From assembly GCA_017311315.1 (NCBI GenBank), contig CM029654.1, positions 4,657,382 through 4,721,381 of the forward strand: a stretch of DNA of 64,000 bases, read 5' to 3'. Origin of the DNA: Dendrocalamus latiflorus. Lineage: Eukaryota > Streptophyta > Magnoliopsida > Poales > Poaceae. Below the pieces are notes generated by a model. That model did not search any database. It was not told the origin of the DNA and saw only the letters and a list, made by a program, of their open reading frames with translations. A program made the translations under genes and the position numbers. Below are positions 43,658 to 54,700 of this stretch, one piece after another (positions within the stretch are counted from its first letter, which is position 1; every line of letters begins with the position of its first letter).

Positions 43658-46052
43658 ATGGCGAGGTACTGGCTGCTAGACGAGTTCTACGAGAGGGAGC
43701 ACCGCGGCAGGCTCACGGAGGACGGCCAGGTACGTGTGTTGTCGAAATATACATGTGGTTTCATCACGCATCTAACTTTTATAGCAATTTTTAGGAACTT
43801 CACATACTTCGTTGTCGAACCCATGATGGGTTCCACTTGATGCGATACGACGACCGTTATACCCCACTGCTTGGCCATGCTAGGCTTCACACGGTCGCCA
43901 ACCTAGTACGGCGGGGCATGCCGGTCTTTAACCCCATAGCTTTGATCGCACTCGTCGATAGGTGCATTTTCTCTATTAGGTCTGTTTGTTTTCGTGTTTA
44001 TATTCTTACGTACGTAACTAATTTTTTCTCCATGTACTATTAACAGGTAGAGGCCAGAGACTCACACGTTCCACCTTCCCTGTGGGGAGATGACCGTCAC
44101 ACTGCAGGACGTGGCGATGATTCTTGGACTTCCCATTAGGGGACAGCCGGTGGTCGGCCCGGTGGTGTCTGAGGGCTGGAGGGCACGTGTGGAGGCCTTT
44201 CTGGGCACGGCGTTACCTCCTGTCCCAGAGAATGCCAGGCGAGGCCGCGTCTCGGGGGTCCACATTAGATGGTCACGGGATACATTTGGTGCATGCCCTG
44301 CGGCCGCGGACGACGCCATGGTGACCTACCACTGCCGCGCTTGGGTCCTCCACATATTCGGGGCCGTGCTTTTCCCAGACGCCACGGGGGACGCCGCTTC
44401 GTGGATGTACATCCACTGCCTCCAGGACTGGGGCGACGCTGGACAGTTCAGCTGGGGTTTGGTGGTCCTCGCATTCCTCTACCGCCAGCTTTGCGAGGCC
44501 TGCAGACGCACGGCGCCCACGTCGACGCTCGGTGACTGCGTCTTCCTCCTGCAGGTGTGGATGTGGACACGCATTCCTGTGGGACGCCCTCGAGTGTTCC
44601 AGGCGCAGCCTTGGCGTCCGCAGGGTGTGGATGACCTCGGCCCCACAGTGGTGTACCTGTGGGATAGCGTCTCAGTCCCGTTCGCGACCACAGAGCGGGC
44701 GTATGTGGATTTCAGCAACGAGCTGGACACCTTGTCTCCCACGATGTTAAGAAATTGGTAATGCATTTATTTTTCTTACAGTTCTTGGTTTTTGTACATG
44801 GCTAATCGTGTGTTTGCCCGTATGTTTGCTTGCTAGGTCTCGTGGGAGCCTTATTCCGAACCACAGGTTGCAGCTCTACCACTCAGCACCATGTGCCGCA
44901 GGGACTACCATCTTTGGAGGATGAGGTGTCCGCTGATTTGCTTCTACGCCATAGAGATTCACCTCCCCTACAGAGTTGTGCGGCAGTTTGGCCTCGTGCA
45001 GTTCAATCCCCCCGAGGCGGTGTCGACCTCTGTTGATTTGCACAAGTAAGTTACAATTTTTTGCTTTATTTTAAATTTTGTTGGTTCGTACTCTAACACC
45101 TATTGTTGACATCTGCTATATGTACAGGTTCGACAGGGTCCGCCAACGAAAGGTGACGGACTTCGCTCATCACCACCGAGAGTACGTCGAGTGGTGGAGG
45201 AGGATGGAGGAGAACTGCGAGCGGGACAATACCCCCCACAGCAATGCCAACTTCCAGGAGTACTTGGCCTGGTACCACACTGCCACCCGCTACAGGCTAA
45301 GGCAGCAGTGGACCGATGTCGACTACGCGGACCTCGCTTCCTCCGAGGACGAGGACACTGCGTACGACAGGCGTACGAGGGAGGGCATAGTTATCGAGGC
45401 CGCTCCGATTCTCGATCGAGTGGTACGGAAAGCATGATATTTGCAATACTCTGGTTCCATACGTTTATCTCGCACTTATGTTTACTTATTTCTTTAGGGG
45501 ACTTCTCTCCAAACCTCGGTGCGTGAGATCGACGAGGCTCTCAGCCATCTAGACAGCGAGAGCCACCCCCTGAGGGACTTCCTGCAGGTACGAAGATAAT
45601 TCGTTAAGTTAGATCCATTCAGCATGTATGCAATTATGACATATCATTACTTGTAGAGACTTCGACGTCGGCTCAGTCGGGTGGCAGGTCGTTGTGGTTG
45701 CCGCGCACGCTCGGATGTGATCATACCGGCGGCCTCCTAGCGCTCGGGTGCCTCAGCCGCTGCAACCTCGTCATCACACGCCGGCAGGCGCCAGTCCACA
45801 AGGAGCTCGTCACGCACTCCGACTTTCAGTCAGGGCGATGACGACGACGACGAGGCGGAGCAGGATGACAAGGAGGAGGAGCACGAGGACGAGGAGACAT
45901 CTACCCACGACGAGATTGGGATGTCGTAGATGCCCGACGCACCATCTACTCAGGCTTCACAGCGGCCTCGTCGTTCGGCCCGTCCTCCGAGCACGTACAC
46001 TCCAGGGTCTGATGCCCTGGCCAAGGGCAAGGGAAAGGACAAAAGGCAGTGA
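43658..46052 (+). pseudogene. PMD protein gene of MULE 3, decayed
   Basis: Exons inferred: 43658-43729, 43795-43961, 44047-44757, 44837-45049, 45128-45422, 45498-45587 and 45657 on. Core motifs are MARYWLLDEFYE, YDDRYTPLLGHARLHTVANL, WRPETHTFH-type, QDVAMILGLPIRG, and C-terminal YLAWYHTATRYRLR. It is clearly homologous to the MULE 1 PMD gene. Damage: a TAG replaces the Trp codon at the start of exon 3 (44048). The exon 3/4 junction is out of phase by one base. In-frame TAGs at 45738 and 45927 interrupt an acidic tail that otherwise runs to TGA 46050-46052. Alternative splicing could bypass the first lesion. Confidence 0.75.
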
Positions 46053-46663
46053 CTTATTGATGTTTTCAGACTTTTGACAGTTATGTGATATTTTGAGACT
46101 TTTGATACTTATTTGATGTTATGTAATATTTTGAGACTATTGATAATTATGCGATGTTGTCATTTGCGTTTTCAGATGTTTTATGTGTGAATGTATATGT
46201 TTGTTGTTTTGTACATGTATGTGCATATGTTTTGCAAAAAAACAGCAAAACTTGCTGTTTTTTCTAGTGTAGCCAGTACGGCGCCAAATCTGCTGACGCC
46301 GTATATAGAAGTCTCGGCGCCAAAGCGTCTGGCGCCGCATGAGGCACATACGACGCCAAACAGTCTGGCGCCGTGATATGTGGCCTTACACCAAAACTAT
46401 TTCGGGCTAAGTCCCAGAGCACGGCGCCACGGCCGTTAGCGCCGTTGGTGCATAGCACGGCGCCATGTGCTTTGGCGCCGAGCTGTGCCACCGTGGATCC
46501 TACGTGGCCACGCATGACGCCAAAGCATATGTCGCCGTGCTGTGTACTATGGGCACCATATACTTTGGCGCTGTGGTAAGGGTCCATTTTTGCAAATCTT
46601 TTCTCCAAGGGTTAATATATAAAAAACTTTCAAAATTTGGGCTAAAAAGCAAAAATTTTAACC

Positions 46664-48320
46664 CCCTTTGTGTTACGTGCACTGCACCGAAATTTTGCGA
46701 AAAATCTCCCGTGGTCGTCTTCCTTCCCGTCGCATCGCTCCCTGCTCGACTTCCATTCCCAAATCGAGCTAGGGTTAGCCACGCCCTCCGCCGCCCCTGC
46801 CGGCCCCGTTTCGGCGACGCTCCGCCAATCTGCTGGCGGCTCTCCTCCATCCGGGCGTCGTCCGCCATAGCCTCAACGCGCCTCAACTCACTGCCTCCCC
46901 TTCCCTCGGCGCCTCGCCTTGCCCCTTCACAATCCGGCCTGAGCACCGCCGCCCTTGCCCATCCTACCGCTGCCCCCTTGTCAAGCTGCGACTCCGGCGA
47001 ACGCGCTCGTCTGCGACTTGGCTCACCAAGTGGTTTCTTGTGCAGTACTTGAGCTAATGCTGCCAATTTTTTTCGTCCTTTTGGTGTTAGCAGCAGCCAG
47101 CACTAAGCTAGCCGAGCAGCAGCAGTTAGCAGCTAGCACCAAGTTGTTGCTTCTCAGACTGCCACTTTGCTGTGTGCTGCCAGTAGTCTCTTGTTAAAAT
47201 TGTGTAATATGGATAAGGCATGGTGCCAAATTATGACTTAGGTGCTGTAATTTTGGTTTCAAGGAATGTTGTGTAATAACTCTTGTGCACCAGTCAAGGT
47301 TAAACGTAGCGCTCTGTAATTTTGCTTGTACAAGTGCTCGCAAATGAATTGTTGAATGCAAAATGGTTTCTTTGGCACAATCTGCTGTTGATGTATTGGT
47401 GTATTGTTGGTGCAAAATGGTTTTCAAGCAATGGTGAAATGCTTGTATGGCTGGTCCAGTGCACTGCACATTTTTTTTATTCTTTTGACAACCTGAGCAA
47501 TACAAAGCACTAGGATTGAGTTGAGAACAAGCTCAAGGATTGATGAATACAAGCACTAGCATCAGCGCATGCGAGGCAGATATTGAATAGTATCAGCATG
47601 TCACAAAATGGAAGCACTACTAACTACTTTCTGAAACTGAGCAACTTTTCTGAATGGATGCCGTGATGCTTCCATTTTGCAAGCTAGGTGCATGAAAGCT
47701 TGGCATTTCCCAAGTGGCGATTGGCCTTTCCTTGCAAGCTAGGTTCACTGACAGTATTAGGTTGAAGATGCATCCACTAGATTCTTGAACAAAATGGCAG
47801 CACATTCATCTCCAGTTTGCACTTGAACAAAATGTAGCAACAGCAGCTTGCTCGCCTGATACTGTTGCATCCACTCTTGCATCCATACAACACAAAACAA
47901 ATTCACGTAATTTACTAATGCTTTAATCCTTCCATTCACACCACACAAAACAAATCCAATTGACAATTTGTATGGAATCAGGTTCAAAACATGCTTCCGT
48001 TGATACAGCCCAAAGACATAGTTCAAACATCCTTTCTGAAACTAAAACGAAACTAAAGCTAATACAAATACAATAGAACTTGAGTGGCCAATCTTCCCAA
48101 TGCACATTTCAAGCAGCAAAAATAAAAAAAGCAACAATTCACATCAAGCCCTTTGAACTTCACAGATTGATGGCGGTGGAGCACCCCGGCAACCTCGCCG
48201 GCGGGGGCTTGGGAGTCGATGGGGATCAATGGGGGCGACAAGTCGGCCAAGAGGCGGTGGCAGCGGCGACACCCTAACCCTGGCTTGAGATGGGTTCAGG
48301 AGGATGGGAGCAGGAAACGA
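46664..48320. other. no supported gene
   Basis: 46690-47080 is GC-rich and resembles a gene's 5' leader (GAGCTAGGGTTAGCC and Pro/Arg/Ala-rich frames), but no product is recognisable. 47200-48130 is AT-rich. 48170-48290 is a short GC-rich stretch with a small open frame. Confidence 0.4.
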
Positions 48321-48910
48321 ATGGTGTGTTTGGTTAGTGAGATGAGGGTGAATAGGATCCCATACAGTACCTGTGTTTGGTTGGGGGATAGGACGAAGTC
48401 ATCCTGATTCCTGAATGAGTTGATCCAATTTTAGAAAATATTCACTCAATATATCGGTTGGCTTGGTTTAAGAAAAAAACCAGATGAGCTAGTCCAGTCT
48501 TAGTTAATTGTGACAATTAGCGATTATTAGCATGTTTTAGTGCTAATTATTGATTATTAGTTCAAAGCTAGCGTTGATAAGTATAATTATTTGTAATTAG
48601 TGTTAATGAGGGGTTGATTAGTGTATGGAAAAATGTTATTAATGAAAGTTAACGATGTCTAGTTAATTAACGACGATTAAAATTAATTCGTAATTTATAT
48701 TAGAATTTTAATTTTTTTTTCTCTAGTCTAATTTGTTTAGCTAAACATTATCTATAATCATCCTGTACCATCTTATCTATCCAACCAAACATATTCTTAT
48801 CACATCCACCAACCCAATCAGGCTACTTAGATCATGCTATCCCATCTCATCCCACCAAATTCATGGATCATCCTGTCTCATCCAACCTCATTCACCAAAC
48901 CAACACACCC
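48321..48910. mobile_element. MITE-like element with GGTGTGTTTGGTT ends
   Basis: GGTGTGTTTGGTTAGTGAG at 48322 is inverted relative to CTCATTCACCAAACCAACACACC ending near 48909. The interior is AT-rich with TTAATTA/TAATTAG motifs and includes smaller inverted pieces. TSD not clear. 48911-49421 holds no supported gene. Confidence 0.6.
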
Positions 48911-49421
48911 GAAGGGGATGACGGGCTGGCAAGACGGAATCTACTAGTTCAGCTTGATGTGGGACTCCGCATTTGATCACAGTACACAGTAATCTGATCG
49001 ATACTTCTCTGGGGCACTTGTACAAGCAGGCCGACTGTAGATCGGGTGGCAGATGAGAGATGGCCGTAGAGGATTTTTTTTTGACGATATTTCACACGTG
49101 TATTGAAAGCAGTTATCATGTCATCCATCTCTGTACCCTAAATCCATGTGAGGAATCCATACAAAATCATTCTCACCATTACATTTATCCAATGACCAAC
49201 ATGCCACAAATTATATTTCCGAACTGTCACGGCGAGTGCCAACTTAAATGTATATCGCTAGCAATAACGAGCATGACATGAACAGACAACTAAGCCTTGG
49301 AATTTGGATGAAGGAAAGTAGATAGCTTGCGATGTACCATAGTCCAAAACTTCTGTGGGATACGAAAAGTTTGCAGTCGCAATACAAACTAACTAATTCT
49401 AAAAATGTAGAAAAAGTGAGT

Positions 49422-52400
49422 TTAATCCGCTTCATCAACGCCCTTGGTTCCCAGCCCCTTTAAACCCTCAGGAGGGATCTCAGCAACGGTGACAAGAGAG
49501 TAGAGTTCTTCCTTGGCATCCTCCTCATCGTTCCTCTTGCGGGCAATCCTCACGCGAACCCTCCGTGGCACACTTCTGATCCCACTGCTCCAGATATGCT
49601 TGTTGAGCTTCACGTCGACCCTGACGTCTGTGGTGCCCATAGCCTTCTGCGCAAACTTCCTGATCTCCTTGATGGCATTGGGTGCCTTCTTCTTGAATGT
49701 ACTGTCCAACATTAGAAAAAGTGTTGAATAAAGAGGAGGCACAAGGAAGAATCTTCATAGGAACTGGTTGTGGTACATATGTACATAAACAGTTTCGTGT
49801 GATAATGGCACCATGTTGTGTTGGACGACAAAACTCAGGGCTGAACTACCGAATGTTAAGTTCAGTAACAAAACAAGGTGCGTAGGCACTAACTAAAGAG
49901 ATGTCATGTAAGACAGCGAATATGTAGAATACAAAGTTTACCACATATAATGTTCAGTAAGCGAAATGGATCAATCTTTGAATCCATTTGATATAGCTAA
50001 AACTTAGCATTCCCAGTAAGGGCTAGTTTGGATGGGTAGGGATTCGTCCCAAACCCTTCGGATGGGCAGGGAACCTATCCCTTTGGATTGCCAGGGAAAT
50101 ATCAATAGTTTAAGACCAAAATACGGCTTTTTTGCTTAGCAAAGCTTCTTGCTTCGTACTCAGTTACTATTGTTGGCACTTGCTAACGGGGAACAAGCAA
50201 GAAAACAGAGGAGATAAGTTTTGAGCAGCAGTTGGAAGAAAACTACTGAGAGACACAGGTTTAAACTTGTTAGGTCTACACACACATATACTTACTAGCT
50301 CATATTGCTTTTCAACACATACAGAGACTCCATATTCCAGTTCATAAAAGTACACAGACCTATCTATAAACTACCAAACCGACTCACTTTTCTGCTCTAC
50401 ACTCCTGTATATGTTGATAGCATATGCTTCTCAAGATAATGACCAAGATATCAATGTCTACCAACATCTAGATAGTTCATGCACTAGATAACACATATTG
50501 TCCTCTTTCTTGCCGATGTGCTTGCTGCTGAAGCACCCAGATATATGTTCCCTTGGTTTCTAAAGACATAAACGTACTTACCGACATAAACTTGGCATAT
50601 ATGGCAGAGTTAAGTATTGCTTGTGTTCAGACTTTTATAGTGACATCAACTAGAAACATTAAGTAACTTTCTTACTTTGCGGCTGCAGATCTTTGCTTTT
50701 GTTCATATTAGTTAGCTGGATATGTGACATGTAATAAGATTATCACTACGTTCACTCACTTAATCTTGATGCTTCATCTTCACATCTTGTAACCCTTTTA
50801 TGTCGCATTTACAAAAACTTTACACATCCGAGCGGCTTGGTTAATATATCGGCAAGCTGATCATCAATCCTCACATATTCTACTGTTATATTGCCATTCT
50901 TAACACATTCACGTATGAAGTGATAATGAGTATCGATGTGTTTGCTCCTGTTATGATGAACGAGATTCTTACAGAGAGAAATTGCATAATTATCCACCAT
51001 CAATGTGACTTTAGTACTTTACTCTTCCTTTGTTCTTCATATCACTTATCAATCGACTAAGCCAGATGCCTTGACACGCAGCTGTTGTAGCGGCAATGTA
51101 TTCAGCCTCACATGATGACAATACCACTACATTCTGTTCATGTGAAACCCAAGTAACCAGGCTTGAACCAAAGAAGAAACTCTTCCGATCATCAACGTCT
51201 TCGGCCAGATCACTATCATTATACTCGACCAACTGCAGTTACCTTTCTCCATTTTTTTCATAATGACAACCAAAACTCAAAGTGCCTCTTACATATCTTA
51301 GTATATGCTTCACGGCTGCCATGTGCTGTGTTGTGGGAGTTTCTATATAGCGACCCACAATTCCCACAACATAGGTTATATCCGGCCTTGTGTTTACTAG
51401 ATATCTCAAGCTACCAATAAGTTGCATTGAAAAAAGGATTAGTGCTCTTCTTACTTAACTTCAATCTTGCTTCCATGGGAATTTTACTTGGATTGCACCC
51501 GTTCATACCACACTTCTCCAAAATCCTAGTTGTGTAGCTGGATTGATATAAGGAAATTCCAATTGGAGTTTACTTCACTTCAATACCGAAATAGTAGCTC
51601 AACAATCCCAATCACTCAAGTTGAACAAACTCTTCATCTCCATCTTGAATTTGTCAATCTGTTTAAGATTTGATTCTATGATAATTAGATCATCGATATA
51701 TACAACAACAAGCAGGCTTGATTCTTCACGATTTCTCTTGTACACCGCATGCTCTAATAGACTTCTTTCAAACCCAATTGACACTTTGTATGCTTATAAA
51801 TTGGTCTTGTGTATTTCCTTTTATGAACTGAAATATGGAGTCTTTGTATGAATTGGAAAGCAATATGAGCTAGTAGTACATGTGTGTAGCCTCAACAAGC
51901 TTAAGGGCCTGTTCTTTTTGGCTGCGGCTTGTGACTTTTGGGCTGTTTGTACAAGAGATTAAAGAATAACAGAAACTCACGTACGGTTTTTGCCAATATA
52001 AATGAAATCAGTAAAATATGTACTACAATTAACTAGTAGACCCTATCTTGAAAAAATATTCCGTTTAAAAGTTAGTTACTGTAGAAAAGCCGAAAAATAG
52101 TTTTTAGAATCTAAAAAGAACAGGCCCTAAGCCTGTGTCTCCCTGTAGTTTTCTTCTCAGAGCACATGTAGTAGTTTTCTTCTTCCTACTGCTACCCAAA
52201 ACTTACCTCCCCTGTTTTCGTGCTTGTTCCCTATTAGCGAGTGCCAACAACAATAGGCAGTGATGAGAGCCAATCCCTTTGGATGGGCAGGGAAATTAGT
52301 TGTATTAAGCAATCGAGCACCAAGCAAGCAGCTTTATCTGGTCTTAAACTATTGATTACTGACCATATGCAACCGTTCCACTCTTATGAGGACTATCTAG

Positions 52401-52987
52401 TCTAAAATGGCTTGTCCACAAACAATCACTGAGCTTATCTAACAAGAAAGCTTATTGAGCTTATACGGTACTTATAATTTCCTAAGCTAGGCCAAACATC
52501 TCCTTCAGCTACCCGTAGGCATATCTTACTTGTTGGAAAGTTAACGAGGAGCAGCAATTGAATCACAACTAGATGCAATTCTAATAGGAAATGGACTGTG
52601 ATACTACAGCCCTATTAGCTTCTGAGTCTCGGCTAAACAAGATTTGGAAGATATCAAACGAAACATAGTTGCCATTGCGCAAAACATATAACAAACCATA
52701 GCAGCAATATCAAATAGTCCCATCTCTGCGTATTAAAATACAAGAACAATGAGAACAATTTGACATCGCAAATCAGAATCTTGCTAGTGTTCAGGGCATA
52801 CACACAGCAGAATCGCGTGATCAATCGGGTCAGATCTTGTAGCAGGAACAGAACGCGTCGTGAACAGCAAGGGTGGCAGGAAGGGGAATGAGAGGTACCA
52901 GCCATGGAGGCGCTTGTGGAGGTTGATGGTGTACTCCCTCGTCACCACCTCCTCCTTCCTCGCCGCTCCTCCCTTCTTCTCCACCAT
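49422..52987 (-). CDS. RPL31: 60S ribosomal protein L31 (eL31)
   Basis: Exon 1 is 52987-52899 and exon 2 is 49701-49422. The junction is GT-AG, and TG + T restores the Cys in LHGCTFKKK. The 122-residue product matches eukaryotic eL31 over its whole length: EVVTREYTINLHKRLHG, APNAIKEIRKFAQKAMGT, KLNKHIWSSGIRSVPRRV and EELYSLVTVAEIP. eL31 is a protein of the large ribosomal subunit near the exit tunnel. I chose the internal ATG at 52987 (MVEKKGG) because it matches the family start; an upstream in-frame ATG exists. The single 3.2-kb intron is swollen by a Copia remnant and a MITE. The frame is intact. Confidence 0.95.
50800..51790 (-). pseudogene. Copia RT/RNase H fragment
   Basis: Several minus-strand frames in order encode YIDDLIII (RT active site, near 51700), LIGSLRYLVNTRPDITY, then RNase H with SSCEAEYIA, and QLADILTKPL at the end. 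Frameshifts and stops separate them. Gag, protease and integrase are absent. Confidence 0.85.
51905..52127. mobile_element. PIF/Harbinger (Tourist-like) MITE nested in the Copia arm
   Basis: Ends GGGCCTGTTCTTTTTGG and CTAAAAAGAACAGGCCC with TAA duplicated on each side (51902-51904, 52128-52130). The other arm of the host element has the uninterrupted site (CAGGTTTAAACTTGTTAGG near 50260), which confirms insertion. Confidence 0.9.
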
Positions 52988-53210
52988 CTTCCCTCCTCTC
53001 TTCTCCTCCACTCACCAGATGCTCCGGGTAGAGTCGATTCGGCACGGACCGTACGGTGGTCTTCCGGCGGCGCGAGAGGAAACCCTACCAACGACGGAGG
53101 CGGCTTTTAAGAAAGCCTAAGGTGACATTCACGACGAGGCCCCTACGGTTGTAGAAAATGCCGTATTCCTTCCCTACCGCTCGCTGGCAGGTGACTCTAA
53201 TGCATGGGCC
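52988..53210 (-). promoter_or_regulatory. RPL31 promoter region with telo-box
   Basis: Upstream of the start codon lies AAACCCTA (53080-53087, plus strand), the telo-box common in plant ribosomal-protein promoters. A TGGGCC site-II-like element lies at about 53203. The following 53210-53650 is GC-rich with overlapping open frames on both strands and no recognised product. Confidence 0.45.
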
Positions 53211-53685
53211 GTGTTCTCGCGCAGCATACCTACCGGCATAGGCCGGCGCTACGCGACCGCCGGAGTGTGCTACGCCGGCCGGCCTAGACCACGCGGGCCC
53301 TGTTTGCTGCCCGGCCAGCGGATGGGCGGCGTTTCGGCAACCTGACGGCTGATGGCCGGGCCGCGTCGGCCATGGGCGGCGGCGTCGTGAGGTGCAGAGC
53401 GAGCTGTGCGGCTTGTGCCGGCTGCTGGGTCGCGCGTTCGGTTCTGGGCCGCGCACGGAGCGTGCTGTGCTGGCCAGACGCTGGACCGCGCCGATGCGCT
53501 TGCCCGTGCGGTCGCCCTTGGTCGATTCGATCCACAGCCCACGTACACCGGCGGATGGCAAGTGCCATGCGCGGTGCCGCACCGTCCAGCCGTCGGCGGT
53601 TGGCCTCACTGTTACTGTATAGAAAGGATTGCACGTGTCACTCCATCCGCCCAAGTTTCTATGGCGTATTTTTGTAGGTAGTGTA

Positions 53686-53925
53686 TCACGAGCACTTAAG
53701 TATTTTTTATGATTTAGGGCACTCAGATTTTTAAAAAGGATGTATACATAAGAAAATAAGGATTTGAGTGTTTTTTATAGTTCGGAGTACTCATATTTTT
53801 TCTGATGGGTGCATACATGGAGAAGGGAGATTCGAGTGTTTTTTGTGGTTCGGAGCACTTATATTTTTTTAGAGGGGGTGCATATATGGGAGAAAAATCT
53901 GAGTGCTCCCTCGAGTGCTGTTTAG
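53686..53925. repeat. ~75-bp tandem repeat, three units
   Basis: Units contain (GA)GTGTTTTTTATAGTTCGGAG, then (C)ACT(C/T)ATATTTTTT, then a GGGTGCATACATGGAGAA-like stretch. Starts are near 53690, 53767 and 53838. AT-rich sequence follows to 54145. Confidence 0.7.
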
Positions 53926-54148
53926 CGTTTCCCTTTTTTGAATGACTTTATCCATAAATATATGATGTATTTTATATTTTTATGTAATATGAGTGTGATA
54001 TTCCCTTTATACTCCTAATAAATATATAGATTTATTTGCTATTCTGTACATGTATACACTGAATATACTGCTTAGTGATAATAATTAGGGGTAATATAGT
54101 AATTTTTACTATCTCATTGATCTATGTACCAATAAGAAATACGACTTA

Positions 54149-54431
54149 GAGCATCTCCAATGGTTATAGCTAGCAACTAACTATAAGACTTCCACATCAT
54201 ATATATAGTACACACTAAAGTTAGCATTCTAAAGAACTATCTATAAGGATAGCTATTTGATGCTTACATGCACACACAGAATTTATGGAGGCTGCCTCGT
54301 TTGGCGCTATAGACTATCTCTAGAGCTGTAGAGAGTTGCGTTCTCTTTCTTCATTTAATATCTTCCACGTAGGACAGTTGATGACATGGACTCTCTTGTA
54401 GATAGCTGCTATAGACCCATTGGAGATGCCC
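54149..54431. mobile_element. Tourist-like MITE
   Basis: Ends GAGCATCTCCAATGG and CCATTGGAGATGCCC are inverted. TTA is duplicated on both sides (54146-54148, 54432-54434), as for PIF/Harbinger elements. Confidence 0.88.
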
Positions 54432-54504
54432 TTATAAACTTGGATGTAGGGAGTACTGTACTACTACATCGTTTTCGTCCATCTCTTAGAAAAGGAATTT
54501 ATTT

Positions 54505-54700
54505 TTGAATTTTGGTTGTTTATGGTATAGACTACGGAGAGACAGATACTCACTTGCGATTTTGGCTGGTACAGATGTTAGACTTTTAACGTGTAGATCG
54601 TTTAACTTGTAGACCCTATTTTGAGAAAATACTCCGTTTAAAAGTTAGGTACTGTAGCAAAAGCCAAAACCGCCAGCTTCGAAGGAAAAAAACAGGCCCT
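54505..54700. mobile_element. partial PIF/Harbinger-like MITE
   Basis: Shares with 56676-56914, in reverse orientation, the sequence around TGTAGATCGTTTAACTTGTA, CTACGGAGAGA and the AACAGGCCC end. The left end is missing. Confidence 0.6.

Larger units (their letters stand above)
42590..46663 (+). mobile_element. MULE 3: ~4.1-kb MULE-like element carrying only a PMD gene
   Basis: About 256-bp inverted termini: 42590-42847 against 46663-46408, sharing TAAAATTTTTGCTTTTTAGC, AGAAAAGATTTGCAAAAAT and repeated ATATGGCGCC/GGCGCCAAAG blocks. Between them is a PMD gene and no transposase. Long TIRs and a PMD cargo suggest a non-autonomous MULE, with ends unrelated to MULE 1. A target duplication is not clear because the left end abuts a run of C and the right end abuts CCCTTTGTG. 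Confidence 0.75.
50171..52249 (-). mobile_element. Copia remnant with inverted LTR-like arms in the RPL31 intron
   Basis: TGTTGGCACTTGCTAACGGG at 50171 and its inverted relative CGAGTGCCAACA ending at 52249 bound the insertion. Flanks ACTAT and ACAAT form a 5-bp duplication with one mismatch. Homology between the arms continues for at least ~200 bp (AACAAGCA..AAAACAG.GGAG, then GAGACACAGG, then GTCTACACACA/GGCTACACACA), but in opposite orientation. Normal LTRs are direct repeats, so the element is rearranged. Confidence 0.65.

Noticed and set aside
43080..43794. Long frames on both strands encoding FLGFDLEIHM-type or NPKNICISKS-type repeats.
   Set aside because: They are the translation of a 30-bp minisatellite in an intron; the period is a multiple of three, so stops are avoided by chance.
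53085..53681. A 189-codon minus-strand frame upstream of RPL31.
   Set aside because: Competing frames exist on both strands in a GC-rich stretch, with no recognisable domain or splice structure.
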